Source: an uncultured Pelagibacteraceae bacterium (GTDB lineage: Bacteria; Pseudomonadota; Alphaproteobacteria; Pelagibacterales; Pelagibacteraceae). Taken from it: a DNA stretch of 64,000 bases. The stretch's first letter is position 1. Every line of letters starts with the position of its first letter. The stretch is from positions 416,501 through 480,500 of the forward strand of contig CABZOF010000001.1 of the NCBI GenBank assembly GCA_902527215.1, read 5' to 3'. Below, piece after piece: positions 37,321 to 46,524 of the stretch. The translations under genes and the position numbers were made by a program. Under the pieces are notes generated by a model that worked only from the letters and a program-made list of their open reading frames with translations, was not told the origin of the DNA and did no database searches.

Positions 37321-37995
37321 ATGGACAAAGAAGAAATAAAAAAAGATATTAATAATAGCAAGACTGAAGACGACAAGTTAGATGCTCAAACAGTCGAAAA
37401 CGATGTTAAAGCTCAAAAAAAAGAAGACAATAATACAGAAACAAAGAATAATGACGATGAAAAGCTAACACCAGAACAGGAGTTAGAAAAACTTAAAGAT
37501 AAATTAGCAAGAACGTTTGCAGAAATGGAAAATCAGAGACGGAGATTTGAGAAAGAAAAAGAAGATGCATACGAGTATGGCGGATATTCTTTTGCAAAAG
37601 AGGCATTAAACTTATTAGATAATCTCGAGAGATCAAAAGCTGTATTAGAGAATGATGATAAATTAAAAGATACTGAAGCACTTAAAAAAATCACGGAACA
37701 TTTAGATATTATAAATAGTGATATGATTTCAATATTTAAAAAAAATAATATTGAAATGATAAAATCAATCAATGAAAAACTTGACCCAAATATTCATCAA
37801 GCAATGATGGAAGTTGAGGATGAATCAAAAGAACCTGGAACTATCGTACAAGAAATACAAAAAGGATTTATGATGAAAGACAGATTATTGAGACCATCTT
37901 TAGTTGGTGTTTCGAAGAAAAAAGTCAAAGAAGTAGAACAAGAAGAGCAAAAAGAAGAAGTTAAAGAAGATCATAAAGATGAAAAAAATCAATAA
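37321..37995 (+). CDS. grpE: Nucleotide exchange factor GrpE
   Basis: The 224-residue protein has a long acidic/Lys N-terminus, the coiled coil ELEKLKDKLARTFAEMENQRRR and the GrpE beta domain signature FMMKDRLLRPSLVGVSKKK, preceded by DPNIHQAMM. It releases ADP from DnaK. An acidic/Lys repeat tail ends the protein. It is the first gene of grpE-dnaK-dnaJ. No CIRCE element (inverted TTAGCACTC) was found in front of it. Confidence 0.94.
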   Translation: MDKEEIKKDINNSKTEDDKLDAQTVENDVKAQKKEDNNTETKNNDDEKLTPEQELEKLKDKLARTFAEMENQRRRFEKEKEDAYEYGGYSFAKEALNLLDNLERSKAVLENDDKLKDTEALKKITEHLDIINSDMISIFKKNNIEMIKSINEKLDPNIHQAMMEVEDESKEPGTIVQEIQKGFMMKDRLLRPSLVGVSKKKVKEVEQEEQKEEVKEDHKDEKNQ

Positions 37996-38014
37996 AATCA
38001 GCCAAAATTTTATT

Positions 38015-38039
38015 TTTTTAGACGGTTGTAGTCTAAAAA
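38015..38039. terminator. Stem-loop between grpE and dnaK
   Basis: A 9-base stem (TTTTTAGAC at 38015-38023; GTCTAAAAA at 38031-38039) encloses a 7-base loop. T's precede the stem on the plus strand rather than follow it, so it is not a standard terminator in the grpE-to-dnaK direction. It could attenuate or stabilise the mRNA ahead of dnaK. No T-tract follows for grpE. Confidence 0.45.
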
Positions 38040-38072
38040 TTAGCACATATATGACTGAAAGGTATCAAAATT

Positions 38073-39992
38073 ATGAGTAAAGTAATAGGAATAGATTTAG
38101 GGACAACAAACTCTTGTGTAGCTGTAATGGAGGGTTCTCAGGCTAAAGTATTAGAAAATGCTGAAGGTGCAAGAACAACGCCTTCTGTAGTTGCATTTTC
38201 TGACAATGATGAAAAATTAATTGGACAACCTGCAAAAAGACAAGCTGTAACTAATCCTGAAAATACAATATTTGCTGTTAAAAGATTAATAGGAAGAAAT
38301 TTTGATGATCCATCTGTTAAAAAAGATGTTGAAACTGCACCTTTTAAGATTATTAATTCAGACAAAGGAGATGCTTGGATAGAAGCTAAAGGTAACAAAT
38401 ATTCTCCATCACAAATTTCCGCATTTACACTTCAAAAGATGAAAGAGACTGCTGAAAAATATTTAGGACAAGAGGTTTCTCAAGCAGTAATCACTGTTCC
38501 AGCTTATTTTAACGATGCTCAAAGACAAGCAACAAAAGATGCAGGTAAAATTGCGGGACTAGAAGTTTTAAGAATTATTAATGAACCAACTGCAGCTTCG
38601 CTTGCATATGGATTAGACAAAAAAACAAATAACAAAATTGCTGTTTATGATTTAGGTGGTGGAACCTTTGATGTTTCAATACTTGAATTAGGAGATGGAG
38701 TATTCGAAGTTAAATCTACAAATGGTGACACGTTTTTAGGTGGTGAAGATTTTGACAATACAATTGTTGATTATTTGCTTACAGAATTCAAAAAAGAAAA
38801 TGGTATAGACTTAAAATCTGATAAATTAGCATTACAAAGACTTAAAGAAGCTGCAGAAAAAGCAAAAATCGAATTATCATCTGCTGCTCAGACTGAAATA
38901 AATCTGCCATTTATTACAGCAGATAAAACTGGTCCAAAACACATAAATATGAAAATGACTAGAGCAAAACTAGAGGCTCTTGTTGAAGATCTTATATCGA
39001 GAACGATACCACCGTGTGAAACTGCACTTAAAGATGCTGGTTTAAGCGCAAGTGAAATCGATGAGGTGATACTTGTAGGCGGAATGACTAGAATGCCAAA
39101 AGTAATAGAGGAAGTTAAAAATTTCTTTGGTAAGGAACCAAACAAATCTGTAAATCCAGATGAAGTTGTTGCAATGGGTGCAGCTATTCAAGCAGGAGTT
39201 TTACAAGGAGATGTAAAAGATGTTCTATTGCTAGATGTAACACCACTTTCACTTGGAATTGAGACTTTAGGTGGAGTTTCAACTAAATTAATTGAAAAAA
39301 ATACAACAATACCAACTAAAAAAAGCCAGGTTTTCTCAACTGCAGAAGATAACCAACCTGCAGTATCAATTCGAGTTTTACAGGGTGAAAGAGATATGGC
39401 TTCAGATAATAAAATTTTAGGAAATTTCGAATTAGTAGGTATAGCACCTGCTCCTAGAGGAGTACCTCAAATTGAAGTTACATTCGATATCGATGCAAAT
39501 GGAATTGTAAATGTCTCAGCTAAAGATAAAGGAACTGGTAAAGAGCAAAAGATACAAATTCAGGCATCAGGTGGTTTAAGCGATGAAGAAATTAATCAAA
39601 TGGTCAAGGATGCTGAAACTAATAAAGAAGCAGACAAAAAGAAAAGGGAAGCGGTAGATGCAAGAAATCAAGCTGATACCCTGCTTCATTCAACTGAAAA
39701 GAATCTAAAAGAGCATGGTAGTAAAGTTTCCGATGCAGATAAGAAAGCTATTGAAGACGCGTCAGCTAATGTAAGAAATGCTTTAAAAGGAACTGATGTA
39801 GAGGAAATTAAAAAGAAAACTCAAGATTTGGTTCAAGCTTCAATGAAACTAGGAGAAGCCATTTACAAATCACAACAAAGTACAAAACCTGGTGATGCAC
39901 CTAAAGATGCAAAAGATGAAGGGAAAAAAGACGATAATGTTGTTGATGCAGACTTTGAAGAAGTAAAAGACGATAAAGAAAAAAGCGCCTAA
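38073..39992 (+). CDS. dnaK: Chaperone DnaK (Hsp70)
   Basis: The 639-residue Hsp70 starts [20 protein letters not shown], has [36 protein letters not shown] and [13 protein letters not shown] of the ATPase domain, the [14 protein letters not shown] hinge and substrate-binding domain, and ends in an acidic tail ([13 protein letters not shown]). Length matches the family. Codon use is less AT-rich than the neighbours, consistent with high expression. grpE lies upstream and dnaJ 28 bases downstream. Confidence 0.98.
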   Translation: MSKVIGIDLGTTNSCVAVMEGSQAKVLENAEGARTTPSVVAFSDNDEKLIGQPAKRQAVTNPENTIFAVKRLIGRNFDDPSVKKDVETAPFKIINSDKGDAWIEAKGNKYSPSQISAFTLQKMKETAEKYLGQEVSQAVITVPAYFNDAQRQATKDAGKIAGLEVLRIINEPTAASLAYGLDKKTNNKIAVYDLGGGTFDVSILELGDGVFEVKSTNGDTFLGGEDFDNTIVDYLLTEFKKENGIDLKSDKLALQRLKEAAEKAKIELSSAAQTEINLPFITADKTGPKHINMKMTRAKLEALVEDLISRTIPPCETALKDAGLSASEIDEVILVGGMTRMPKVIEEVKNFFGKEPNKSVNPDEVVAMGAAIQAGVLQGDVKDVLLLDVTPLSLGIETLGGVSTKLIEKNTTIPTKKSQVFSTAEDNQPAVSIRVLQGERDMASDNKILGNFELVGIAPAPRGVPQIEVTFDIDANGIVNVSAKDKGTGKEQKIQIQASGGLSDEEINQMVKDAETNKEADKKKREAVDARNQADTLLHSTEKNLKEHGSKVSDADKKAIEDASANVRNALKGTDVEEIKKKTQDLVQASMKLGEAIYKSQQSTKPGDAPKDAKDEGKKDDNVVDADFEEVKDDKEKSA

Positions 39993-40020
39993 ACTATCAA
40001 CCATTTGTCTATAACTAGTT

Positions 40021-41151
40021 ATGGCAAAAAGAGATTACTACGATGTTTTAGGTGTTGGAAAAAGTGCTAGCCCAGACCAAATAAAAGCAGCATATCGAAA
40101 GCAGGCTGTAAAATATCATCCAGATAAAAATAAAGGTGATAAAGGGGCTGAAGAAAAGTTTAAAGAAGCCTCAGAAGCTTACCACGTTCTATCAAATTCA
40201 GAGAGAAAACAAAATTATGATAATTTTGGACATGCTGCATTTGAGAATGGTGGTGGAGGTGGAAGAGGTGGGTTTGGAAACTTTGATTTTTCAGGATCTT
40301 TTTCAGACATTTTTGAGGACTTTTTTGGTGAAGGCTTCGGTGGAAGTGGAAGAAGATCAAGAAGATCCAACAATCGTGGCTCTGATTTAAGATATGATCT
40401 CTCAATAAGCCTAGAAGAGGCTTATGCTGGAAAAAAACAAGATATTAAATTCTCAACATCTGATAAATGTGATGTTTGTAATGGATCAGGTTCAAAACCA
40501 GGTTATAGTGCAAGCACGTGTTCAATGTGTGGTGGTCATGGACAAGTTCGCTCAAGCCAGGGGTTTTTTACTGTACAACAAACTTGCCCTCAGTGTGCAG
40601 GCTCTGGTGAACAAATAACTCACCCTTGTACAAACTGTGGGGGCACAGGTAAAAAACAAACAAGTAAGAGACTTTCAGTGACGATTCCTAAAGGAGTAGA
40701 CGATGGAACTAGGATTAGATTATCCGGAAAAGGGGAAGCAGGTTCAAGAGGAGCTAGCAATGGTGATCTTTATTTATTTATTAATGTAAATTCTCATGAA
40801 CTTTTCAAAAGGTCTGAAGAAAATTTGTTTTTTGAATGCCCAATATCAATTGCAGACGCTGCTCTAGGAGCTGAAATAAAAATACCAACAATAGATGGCG
40901 GGAAAGCAAAGATAAAAATCCCAGCTGGAACACAAAGTGGGAAACAATTTAGATTAAGAGAAAAAGGAATGCCATTAATGAGAGGAAATCATTATGGGGA
41001 CCTTTATGTCCAAGTGAACACTGAAGTACCGGTATCTTTAAATAAAGAACAAAAAGAATTACTTGAGAAATTTAGAGAAATTGAAAATGAAAAATCAAAT
41101 CCTAGTATTAAAAAATTCTTTAAAAAAGCAAAAAGTTTTTGGAAAAATTAA
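40021..41151 (+). CDS. dnaJ: Chaperone DnaJ (Hsp40)
   Basis: The 376-residue protein has the J domain with HPD (KYHPDKNKG), a Gly-rich region (GGGGRGGFGNFDF), four zinc-finger repeats (CDVCNGSG, CSMCGGHG, CPQCAGSG, CTNCGGTG) and the C-terminal substrate domain. It stimulates DnaK ATPase activity. The ATG directly follows the dnaK-dnaJ spacer. Confidence 0.97.
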   Translation: MAKRDYYDVLGVGKSASPDQIKAAYRKQAVKYHPDKNKGDKGAEEKFKEASEAYHVLSNSERKQNYDNFGHAAFENGGGGGRGGFGNFDFSGSFSDIFEDFFGEGFGGSGRRSRRSNNRGSDLRYDLSISLEEAYAGKKQDIKFSTSDKCDVCNGSGSKPGYSASTCSMCGGHGQVRSSQGFFTVQQTCPQCAGSGEQITHPCTNCGGTGKKQTSKRLSVTIPKGVDDGTRIRLSGKGEAGSRGASNGDLYLFINVNSHELFKRSEENLFFECPISIADAALGAEIKIPTIDGGKAKIKIPAGTQSGKQFRLREKGMPLMRGNHYGDLYVQVNTEVPVSLNKEQKELLEKFREIENEKSNPSIKKFFKKAKSFWKN

Positions 41152-41253
41152 ATGAAAAAAAAAATTAAATATACAATTTTTGGTATTATTTATGTTTTAG
41201 TAATTCTAATTCTAGGTGCATATTTTTATAAAGAGGGCATTGGAATAATTTAA
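41152..41253 (+). CDS. 33-residue putative membrane peptide after dnaJ
   Basis: An ATG directly after the dnaJ stop codon opens a 33-codon frame: a Lys-rich start (MKKKIKYT) and one hydrophobic helix (IFGIIYVLVILILGAYF), then KEGIGII. It is a typical single-pass micropeptide shape. Coupling to the dnaJ stop (TAA immediately followed by ATG) favours translation, but poly-A starts also arise by chance in this composition. The end overlaps the convergent downstream gene by 4 bases. Confidence 0.4.
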   Translation: MKKKIKYTIFGIIYVLVILILGAYFYKEGIGII

Positions 41254-41951
41254 TTATCTTTTGCTAATCTTATAAATATATCTCCCATACCACCTTGTAC
41301 TTCCTCAATAGGAGCATTATTTCTTAGTTCGCAGTATTGACCGGTAACCTCATGACTATTAATAGAAGCAATACTTTGAGAATTACATTTTGTGGCGTTA
41401 TGAAATAAACCAATTACTAATCTCTCATCTAATACAAATACTTGATTATTATCAAGTTTATTTCCATCACAAAAATAATCCTTATTTACTTCTCTTGGAA
41501 AATTTTTTTTACCGCAGGGATTGTTTATTGTGAGAACAAAAAATTCTTTTTCACCGTCTGTAAAAGTATATTTCATTTTTTTTACTTTAGAGTATTTCAT
41601 CAAATCACATGAACATGGATAACAACACTTATGATAAAATCCACATATTTTCTCGTCACTTTCAGCATTTTTAAGATAAACAAATTCTGGTTTGCTATTT
41701 GGATCAATCAATGATCCAGACACAGCACAATATAACTTATTGTATTCTACAAAATCTTGATATGTGATTTCTTTTGTTAAAATATGTTTGAAAAATTTTG
41801 GACCTGCGGCATTTCTATTTTGATCAGGAAAAATTTTTGGCCAATCTTTTACTAGATCAGCATAATAATTAAATTGATTTGAATATGTTGGTTTTATTGA
41901 ACTTAAAGTTATTAGTAGAAAAAAAATTGTAAAGTATTTTATTTTTTTCAT
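41250..41951 (-). CDS. Exported cysteine-rich protein of unknown function
   Basis: The 233-residue protein has a signal peptide (FTIFFLLITLSSIKPTYS). The mature part contains ten cysteines, clustered as KICGFYHKCCYPCSCDLMKY around residue 105, plus NNPCGKK and YFCDGN. I recognise no domain; disulfide bonding in the periplasm is likely, and metal binding is possible. Neighbours are dnaJ (convergent) and an FG-GAP/UnbV protein upstream on the same strand, with a 56-base gap. Confidence 0.65.
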   Translation of the reverse strand: MKKIKYFTIFFLLITLSSIKPTYSNQFNYYADLVKDWPKIFPDQNRNAAGPKFFKHILTKEITYQDFVEYNKLYCAVSGSLIDPNSKPEFVYLKNAESDEKICGFYHKCCYPCSCDLMKYSKVKKMKYTFTDGEKEFFVLTINNPCGKKNFPREVNKDYFCDGNKLDNNQVFVLDERLVIGLFHNATKCNSQSIASINSHEVTGQYCELRNNAPIEEVQGGMGDIFIRLAKDN

Positions 41952-42007
41952 GATTCAAAGTTCAGAATACTTTAATTAGATTAATTATTGAATTGAGTGT
42001 TATTGTC

Positions 42008-43447
42008 CTATTTTTTTTGACTTACTTCTATAGTTTTATTAAATTCATTTATTTTTAATAACTGAGAAGAACCATCGGTCCAAACTATTTTTGCTGATAT
42101 ATTTTTTTCACTCTCTCTAATGCCATAATGAGCTACGGGTTCCATTTGACACAAATATCCAGAACCAGCATCAATGGTTTTGGCGTGATTTCTTAAGTTT
42201 GAGTTGAGTATAACTGTTGCTCCTCTTGCAGGCGCACCATGCTTATTTAATGGTTTAATTCTTATATAATTGAAGTCTTTTTTAATATCTGCTTTATACA
42301 TTGTAAGTGGCTGCATGCCAGATTCTCCATGAGAAACTAATAATTCTAAAATTCCATCTTCATCTATATCTGCAACTGCCGCCCCTGTTCCTAAACCATT
42401 TGATTCGTAAGCATTTTGAATTTTAATCTCTTCAAAAAATCCATTTTCTTTTATCTTGAATAGTTTATTTGGTTCGCCAATATTATTCATGAATATCTCA
42501 TCATAACCGTCATTATCAAAGTCTGCTGATATTACTGTTCTAATTCTAGTAGGTATGTTGTAAGTTGGAGTAGCGATATCTTTAAATTTGTTATCTTCTA
42601 ATACAAAAGCCCTATGATAACCGTTCCAATTGGATGTGATTATATCTAATCTTCCTCTATAAAGTATATCTGATAAAGTTGTACCTCTCCCATTTTCATA
42701 TTGATCATCAATTTTATAATCCTTAGCTATATCCTGAAAGAAACCATCAGAATTATAATATAAAAAATTTTTTCCTCTTTCGTTTGCAGCAAATATGTCA
42801 GTTTTTCCTGATAAAATATTTCCTGCAACTACAGCTCTTCCACCAGTTATTTTATCAATTTTCAGCTGCTCTGCTAAATCTAGTATTTGCCCAGAACTTT
42901 TTTCATAAAACCTTGTCGGACCCCCATAATTGGCAACATATATGCCATATTTTCCATCACCATTTCTATCCACACAAACAACAGACCTACCAGCAGTTAA
43001 GTTTAAATTTTTTTTGTTTATTCCTTTTTCAAATAAATCGATAAAACCATCACTGCTACTATCAATCAATCTATCTGAATATTTTTTTTCTCCGCTGTAG
43101 GTGTCGGTATTTAAAAAATAAATTTCTTCAAACCCATCTTGGTCAATATCGCAAGCAGCAACTCCAATTGTTTTTCTTTTAGCATCGTCAAAGATTTCGT
43201 TTTTATTTATATTTATAAGTTTCCCATTTTGGTAAGACAACGCTAAGTTTGAAAACCCAAACCCAGTGACAACAAATTCATATTTATTATCTTGATTTAT
43301 ATCAGTGACAGACACGCCATAACTTAGTCTAAAATCGTTATTATCAATTAGATTTGTTATATCTCTAAAAAAGTCAGCTTTAGATTGATTGATAGACACG
43401 AAAAAAGTTAAAACCAAAAATAATTTTAAAAGGTATTTAATAACCAT
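42008..43447 (-). CDS. FG-GAP/VCBS-repeat protein with ASPIC/UnbV C-terminal domain
   Basis: The 479-residue protein has a signal peptide (LLKLFLVLTFFVSINQSKA). At least five Asp-rich calcium-binding repeat motifs follow (DINQDNKYEF, DIDQDGFEEI, DRNGDGKYGI, DFDNDGYDEI, DIDEDGILEL) in a beta-propeller. The C-terminal ASPIC/UnbV domain carries GAPARGATVILN, SGYLCQMEPVAHYGI and KIVWTDGSSQ. It resembles CRTAC1 relatives in marine bacteria, secreted or surface-located. The function is not known to me. Confidence 0.8.
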   Translation of the reverse strand: MVIKYLLKLFLVLTFFVSINQSKADFFRDITNLIDNNDFRLSYGVSVTDINQDNKYEFVVTGFGFSNLALSYQNGKLININKNEIFDDAKRKTIGVAACDIDQDGFEEIYFLNTDTYSGEKKYSDRLIDSSSDGFIDLFEKGINKKNLNLTAGRSVVCVDRNGDGKYGIYVANYGGPTRFYEKSSGQILDLAEQLKIDKITGGRAVVAGNILSGKTDIFAANERGKNFLYYNSDGFFQDIAKDYKIDDQYENGRGTTLSDILYRGRLDIITSNWNGYHRAFVLEDNKFKDIATPTYNIPTRIRTVISADFDNDGYDEIFMNNIGEPNKLFKIKENGFFEEIKIQNAYESNGLGTGAAVADIDEDGILELLVSHGESGMQPLTMYKADIKKDFNYIRIKPLNKHGAPARGATVILNSNLRNHAKTIDAGSGYLCQMEPVAHYGIRESEKNISAKIVWTDGSSQLLKINEFNKTIEVSQKK

Positions 43448-43488
43448 AATTGTTGTATATTGTTGAAAAAATATATTATAAAAATTTA

Positions 43489-44265
43489 ATGAGCAAAGTA
43501 AATTTAGCGATATCTGGTTGCATGGGACGAATGGGCCAACAACTGGTAAAATCCTCCAGAGTTGATAAAAATTTTAAACTAACAACTCTTACGGAAAATA
43601 GATTAATAAAAAAAAAAATTTCTGGAATTAAACCTAGTTTAAATAGTGAAAATTCCTTTAAAAATGTTGATTTAATTATCGATTTTACTGTCCCTAATTG
43701 TACTTTTGAAATTCTTAAAATTGCGTCAATGCTTAAAAAAAGAGTTGTTATTGGTACAACTGGATTTACCAAAAAAGAAGAAAATCTTATTAAAAAATTT
43801 TCCAAGAAAATTCCAATATTGAAAGCTGGAAACATGAGCTTAGGGATAAATTTGTTAATGTATTTAACTGAAATAGCATCTAAATCATTAGGAAATAATT
43901 TTTTAAGTAAAGTATATGAGGTTCATCATAAACATAAAATAGACTTTCCATCTGGAACAGCGTTAATGTTGGGTAAAGGAATTGCTATTGGCAAAAATAA
44001 AGATTTTTATAATTTATTTGGAAAAAAATATCTTAATAAAAAAAGTTTTCCTTATGGAAGAAAAATAAATTTTAACTCAATACGAAAAGGGAAAACAGTT
44101 GGTGAACACGAAGTTAAATTTTCAAGTGGAAAGGAAATTATTACATTAAATCACGAAGCTTTTGATAGGGCTTTATACAGCGAGGGAGCTTTGACAGCTG
44201 GAAAATGGTTAATGAAAAAAAAACCAGGTTTATATTCGATGCGTGATGTTTTAAATTTTAAATGA
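43489..44265 (+). CDS. dapB: 4-hydroxy-tetrahydrodipicolinate reductase
   Basis: The ATG at 43489 gives 258 residues. The N-terminus VNLAISGCMGRMGQQLVKSS is the NAD(P)-binding loop. Then come IDFTVPNC, VVIGTTGFTKKEE, NMSLGINLLMYL and the substrate/catalytic EVHHKHKIDFPSGTAL motif. It is a lysine/diaminopimelate biosynthesis enzyme. It overlaps nth by 4 bases, an unrelated pairing. Confidence 0.95.
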   Translation: MSKVNLAISGCMGRMGQQLVKSSRVDKNFKLTTLTENRLIKKKISGIKPSLNSENSFKNVDLIIDFTVPNCTFEILKIASMLKKRVVIGTTGFTKKEENLIKKFSKKIPILKAGNMSLGINLLMYLTEIASKSLGNNFLSKVYEVHHKHKIDFPSGTALMLGKGIAIGKNKDFYNLFGKKYLNKKSFPYGRKINFNSIRKGKTVGEHEVKFSSGKEIITLNHEAFDRALYSEGALTAGKWLMKKKPGLYSMRDVLNFK

Positions 44266-44915
44266 GTGAGAAGCAAAGGGCAAAAATTGTTCTTCGAACT
44301 TTAAACAAAATATATCCAAAGACCCCAATTCCTCTTAAACACAGAAATATTTTTACTTTACTAGTTTCTGTTCTTTTATCTGCACAGTGTACAGACGTAA
44401 ACGTTAACAATGTTACCAAAAACATATATCCAAAATATAATAAACCTGAACACTTTGTTAAGTTGGGAAGGAAAAAAATTGAAAAACTAATAAGAAGTAT
44501 TGGTATTTTTAGAATTAAAGCCAAAAGTGTTTATAATTTATCAAAAACTTTAGTTGAAAAATACAACGGGAAGGTTCCAAAAACCTTTGAACAACTTGAG
44601 GAATTACCAGGTGTTGGGCACAAAACTGCCAGCGTGGTCATGTCTCAAGGATTTGGGTATGCTGCTTTTCCAGTAGACACCCATATTCACAGACTTGCAC
44701 AAAGATGGGGTTTAACTAATGGAAAAAATGTAGTTCAAACAGAAAAGGATCTAAAGAGACTTTTTCCTAAAAAATATTGGAATAAATTACATCTTCAAAT
44801 AATTTATTATGGAAGAGAGTACTGTAAGGCCAGAGATTGTTATGGTTTATCTTGTAAAATCTGCACTACTTGTTATCCTAAGAGAAAAAAACCACTTATA
44901 ACCAAGAAAGCATAA
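44262..44915 (+). CDS. nth: Endonuclease III
   Basis: The 217-residue HhH-GPD glycosylase has LLSAQCTDVNVN near residue 40, the helix-hairpin-helix LEELPGVGHKTASVV with the catalytic Lys, and the catalytic Asp in FPVDTHIHRLA. The C-terminal 4Fe-4S region is unusual: the cysteines are in YCKARDCYGLSCKICTTC, spaced 0, 5, 10, 13, 16 instead of the E. coli 0, 7, 10, 16. The second canonical Cys is a Gly. It removes oxidised pyrimidines. Confidence 0.93.
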   Translation: MSEKQRAKIVLRTLNKIYPKTPIPLKHRNIFTLLVSVLLSAQCTDVNVNNVTKNIYPKYNKPEHFVKLGRKKIEKLIRSIGIFRIKAKSVYNLSKTLVEKYNGKVPKTFEQLEELPGVGHKTASVVMSQGFGYAAFPVDTHIHRLAQRWGLTNGKNVVQTEKDLKRLFPKKYWNKLHLQIIYYGREYCKARDCYGLSCKICTTCYPKRKKPLITKKA

Positions 44916-44918
44916 ATA

Positions 44919-45848
44919 ATGAAAATATTAGGAATTGGAAATGCAATTGTAGATGTAATTTGTAAGGTAGAAGACGATTTTATAACTAAAAATAATCTGA
45001 CCAAAAGTACCATGAAATTAATTTTTGATGACAAAGAATTTAGGGATTTACTATCTAATCTGAAAATAGAAAAAACAGTTTCAGGTGGTTCTGTTGCTAA
45101 CTCAATTGTTGGATTGTCTCAACTTGGGAATGAAGTTGGATTTATAGGTAAAGTAAATGATGATGATCTTGGTGGAAAATACGAAGATGGTTTAAAACAG
45201 GAGAATGTTAAATATATTTATTCAAAAAAAAAAGAGGATTTACCAACTGGAACTTGTTTAATATTAGTCACACCCGATTCTGAAAGAACAATGTGTACGT
45301 TTTTAGGAACTGCAGGTAAAATAAATGAAAACGACGTTAGTTCAGATGCAATAAAACAAAGTGAAACAATACTTCTAGAAGGTTACCTTTGGGACGAGGG
45401 AGAACCCAAAAAAGCTTTTGAAAAAGCAATTCAAAGTGCAAAAAAAGTTGCAATGTCATTATCAGATCAATTTTGTGTTGATAGACATAAGCCTCACTTC
45501 TTAGATTTAGTTAAAAATAAATTAGATATAACTTTTGCCAATGAACAAGAAATAATGTCTCTGATAGATGCAAAATCTTTTGATGAAGTAATTAATTTCT
45601 CTAAATCACTTGGCAAAATAATTGTTTTAACAAGAGGTGAAAAAGGTGCAGTTGCAATTAATGGAGATGAAGTTGTTGAATGCGGAATAAAAGAAGGTCT
45701 TAAAATTGTTGATTTGACTGGTGCTGGTGATCTTTTTGCAGCAGGCTTTTTACATGGCTATGTAAATAAAATATCACTGAAAGAAAGCTTGGACAAAGGG
45801 ACTGAAATGTCATCTAAAGTTATTCAACAAATTGGAGCTAGACTTTAA
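44919..45848 (+). CDS. PfkB-family sugar/nucleoside kinase (adenosine kinase-like)
   Basis: The 309-residue ribokinase-fold kinase has the N-terminal substrate region KILGIGNAIVDVICKV, the glycine motif SGGSVANSIVGLSQLG with FIGKVNDDDLGG and the C-terminal catalytic motif VDLTGAGDLFAAGFLHG. Length fits the family. Similar alphaproteobacterial proteins are annotated adenosine kinase or fructokinase; the substrate cannot be read from sequence. It starts three bases after nth. Confidence 0.85.
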   Translation: MKILGIGNAIVDVICKVEDDFITKNNLTKSTMKLIFDDKEFRDLLSNLKIEKTVSGGSVANSIVGLSQLGNEVGFIGKVNDDDLGGKYEDGLKQENVKYIYSKKKEDLPTGTCLILVTPDSERTMCTFLGTAGKINENDVSSDAIKQSETILLEGYLWDEGEPKKAFEKAIQSAKKVAMSLSDQFCVDRHKPHFLDLVKNKLDITFANEQEIMSLIDAKSFDEVINFSKSLGKIIVLTRGEKGAVAINGDEVVECGIKEGLKIVDLTGAGDLFAAGFLHGYVNKISLKESLDKGTEMSSKVIQQIGARL

Positions 45849-45851
45849 AGA

Positions 45852-45959
45852 TTATTTTTTTTTTCTTTTAAAACTTCCTTTGCCTTTTTTAGGTTTAACT
45901 ACACGAGTTTTATATTTTGGTGTTAATAAATCTTTAGCAATATAATTTTTTTTTTTCAT
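45852..45959 (-). CDS. arfA: ArfA-like alternative ribosome-rescue factor (35 aa)
   Basis: A 36-codon frame encodes MKKKNYIAKDLLTPKYKTRV followed by VKPKKGKGSFKRKKK. This matches the functional core of E. coli ArfA (ALLHDPLFRQRV then EKNKKGKGSYMRK), with the Arg-Val, KKGKGS and aromatic-x-Arg-Lys signature in the same order and spacing. ArfA recruits RF2 to ribosomes stalled without a stop codon. Here the frame ends directly after the basic core, so the C-terminal tail of E. coli ArfA is missing. The start overlaps the end of the upstream regulator gene by 4 bases. Confidence 0.68.
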   Translation of the reverse strand: MKKKNYIAKDLLTPKYKTRVVKPKKGKGSFKRKKK

Positions 45960-46510
45960 TGAATAATATAACCTGCCTTAGAACTTTTGATAAAATTTTC
46001 ATCAGCAAAGACATTATTTATTTTTTTCCTTAATCTATAAATATGTGTCTCTACAGTATGAGTTTCTAATTTTGAATTATGTCCCCACACTTCAGTTTGC
46101 AACTTACCAATTTTAACAGGTTGTTTTGAACTATATAAAAAAATTACAATATTTGCTTCTCTTTCAGTTAAATTAAGGCTATTTTTTTCATTAAAGATTT
46201 TTCTTGAATTTAAATTCAGTTTGTAAGTTCCAATATCTATTTCTGATTGTTGGTTGTATTTTTTTTTTAGAAATTTTATATTAATAAGTTCAACTAATTT
46301 TTTAATATCAATTGGGAATTGATCAATTAAGATTTGATTTTCAACATTTTGCTTTTTGCCTGATATAATCAGATAATTATCTATTGTTTTAAAATTAATA
46401 TCAGTCAGCTTTTTTATATTAAGTAAATTAAAATTAATGTGATTTTCTAATTCAATTAATATTTCAAATAAAATTTCAAAATCATAAACTACTAAAGTTT
46501 GATTATTCAT
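45956..46510 (-). CDS. OmpR/PhoB-type winged-helix DNA-binding protein without a recognisable receiver domain
   Basis: The ATG at 46510 gives 184 residues. The C-terminal ~85 residues form a trans_reg_C winged helix: IGTYKLNLNSRKIF, LNLTEREANIVIFLYS, VKIGKLQTEVWGHN, THTVETHIYRLRKKI and SKAGYIIQ. The N-terminal ~95 residues are too diverged to show receiver Asp residues, so phosphorylation control is not evident. No histidine kinase is adjacent. It is divergent from the L,D-transpeptidase-like gene by 14 bases and followed by arfA. Confidence 0.75.
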   Translation of the reverse strand: MNNQTLVVYDFEILFEILIELENHINFNLLNIKKLTDINFKTIDNYLIISGKKQNVENQILIDQFPIDIKKLVELINIKFLKKKYNQQSEIDIGTYKLNLNSRKIFNEKNSLNLTEREANIVIFLYSSKQPVKIGKLQTEVWGHNSKLETHTVETHIYRLRKKINNVFADENFIKSSKAGYIIQ

Positions 46511-46524
46511 ATATAATAAAGAAT

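Noticed and set aside
38039..38046. TTAGCAC sequence before dnaK resembling a CIRCE half-site
   Set aside because: No inverted second half (GAGTGCTAA) follows; hrcA is absent from the neighbourhood.
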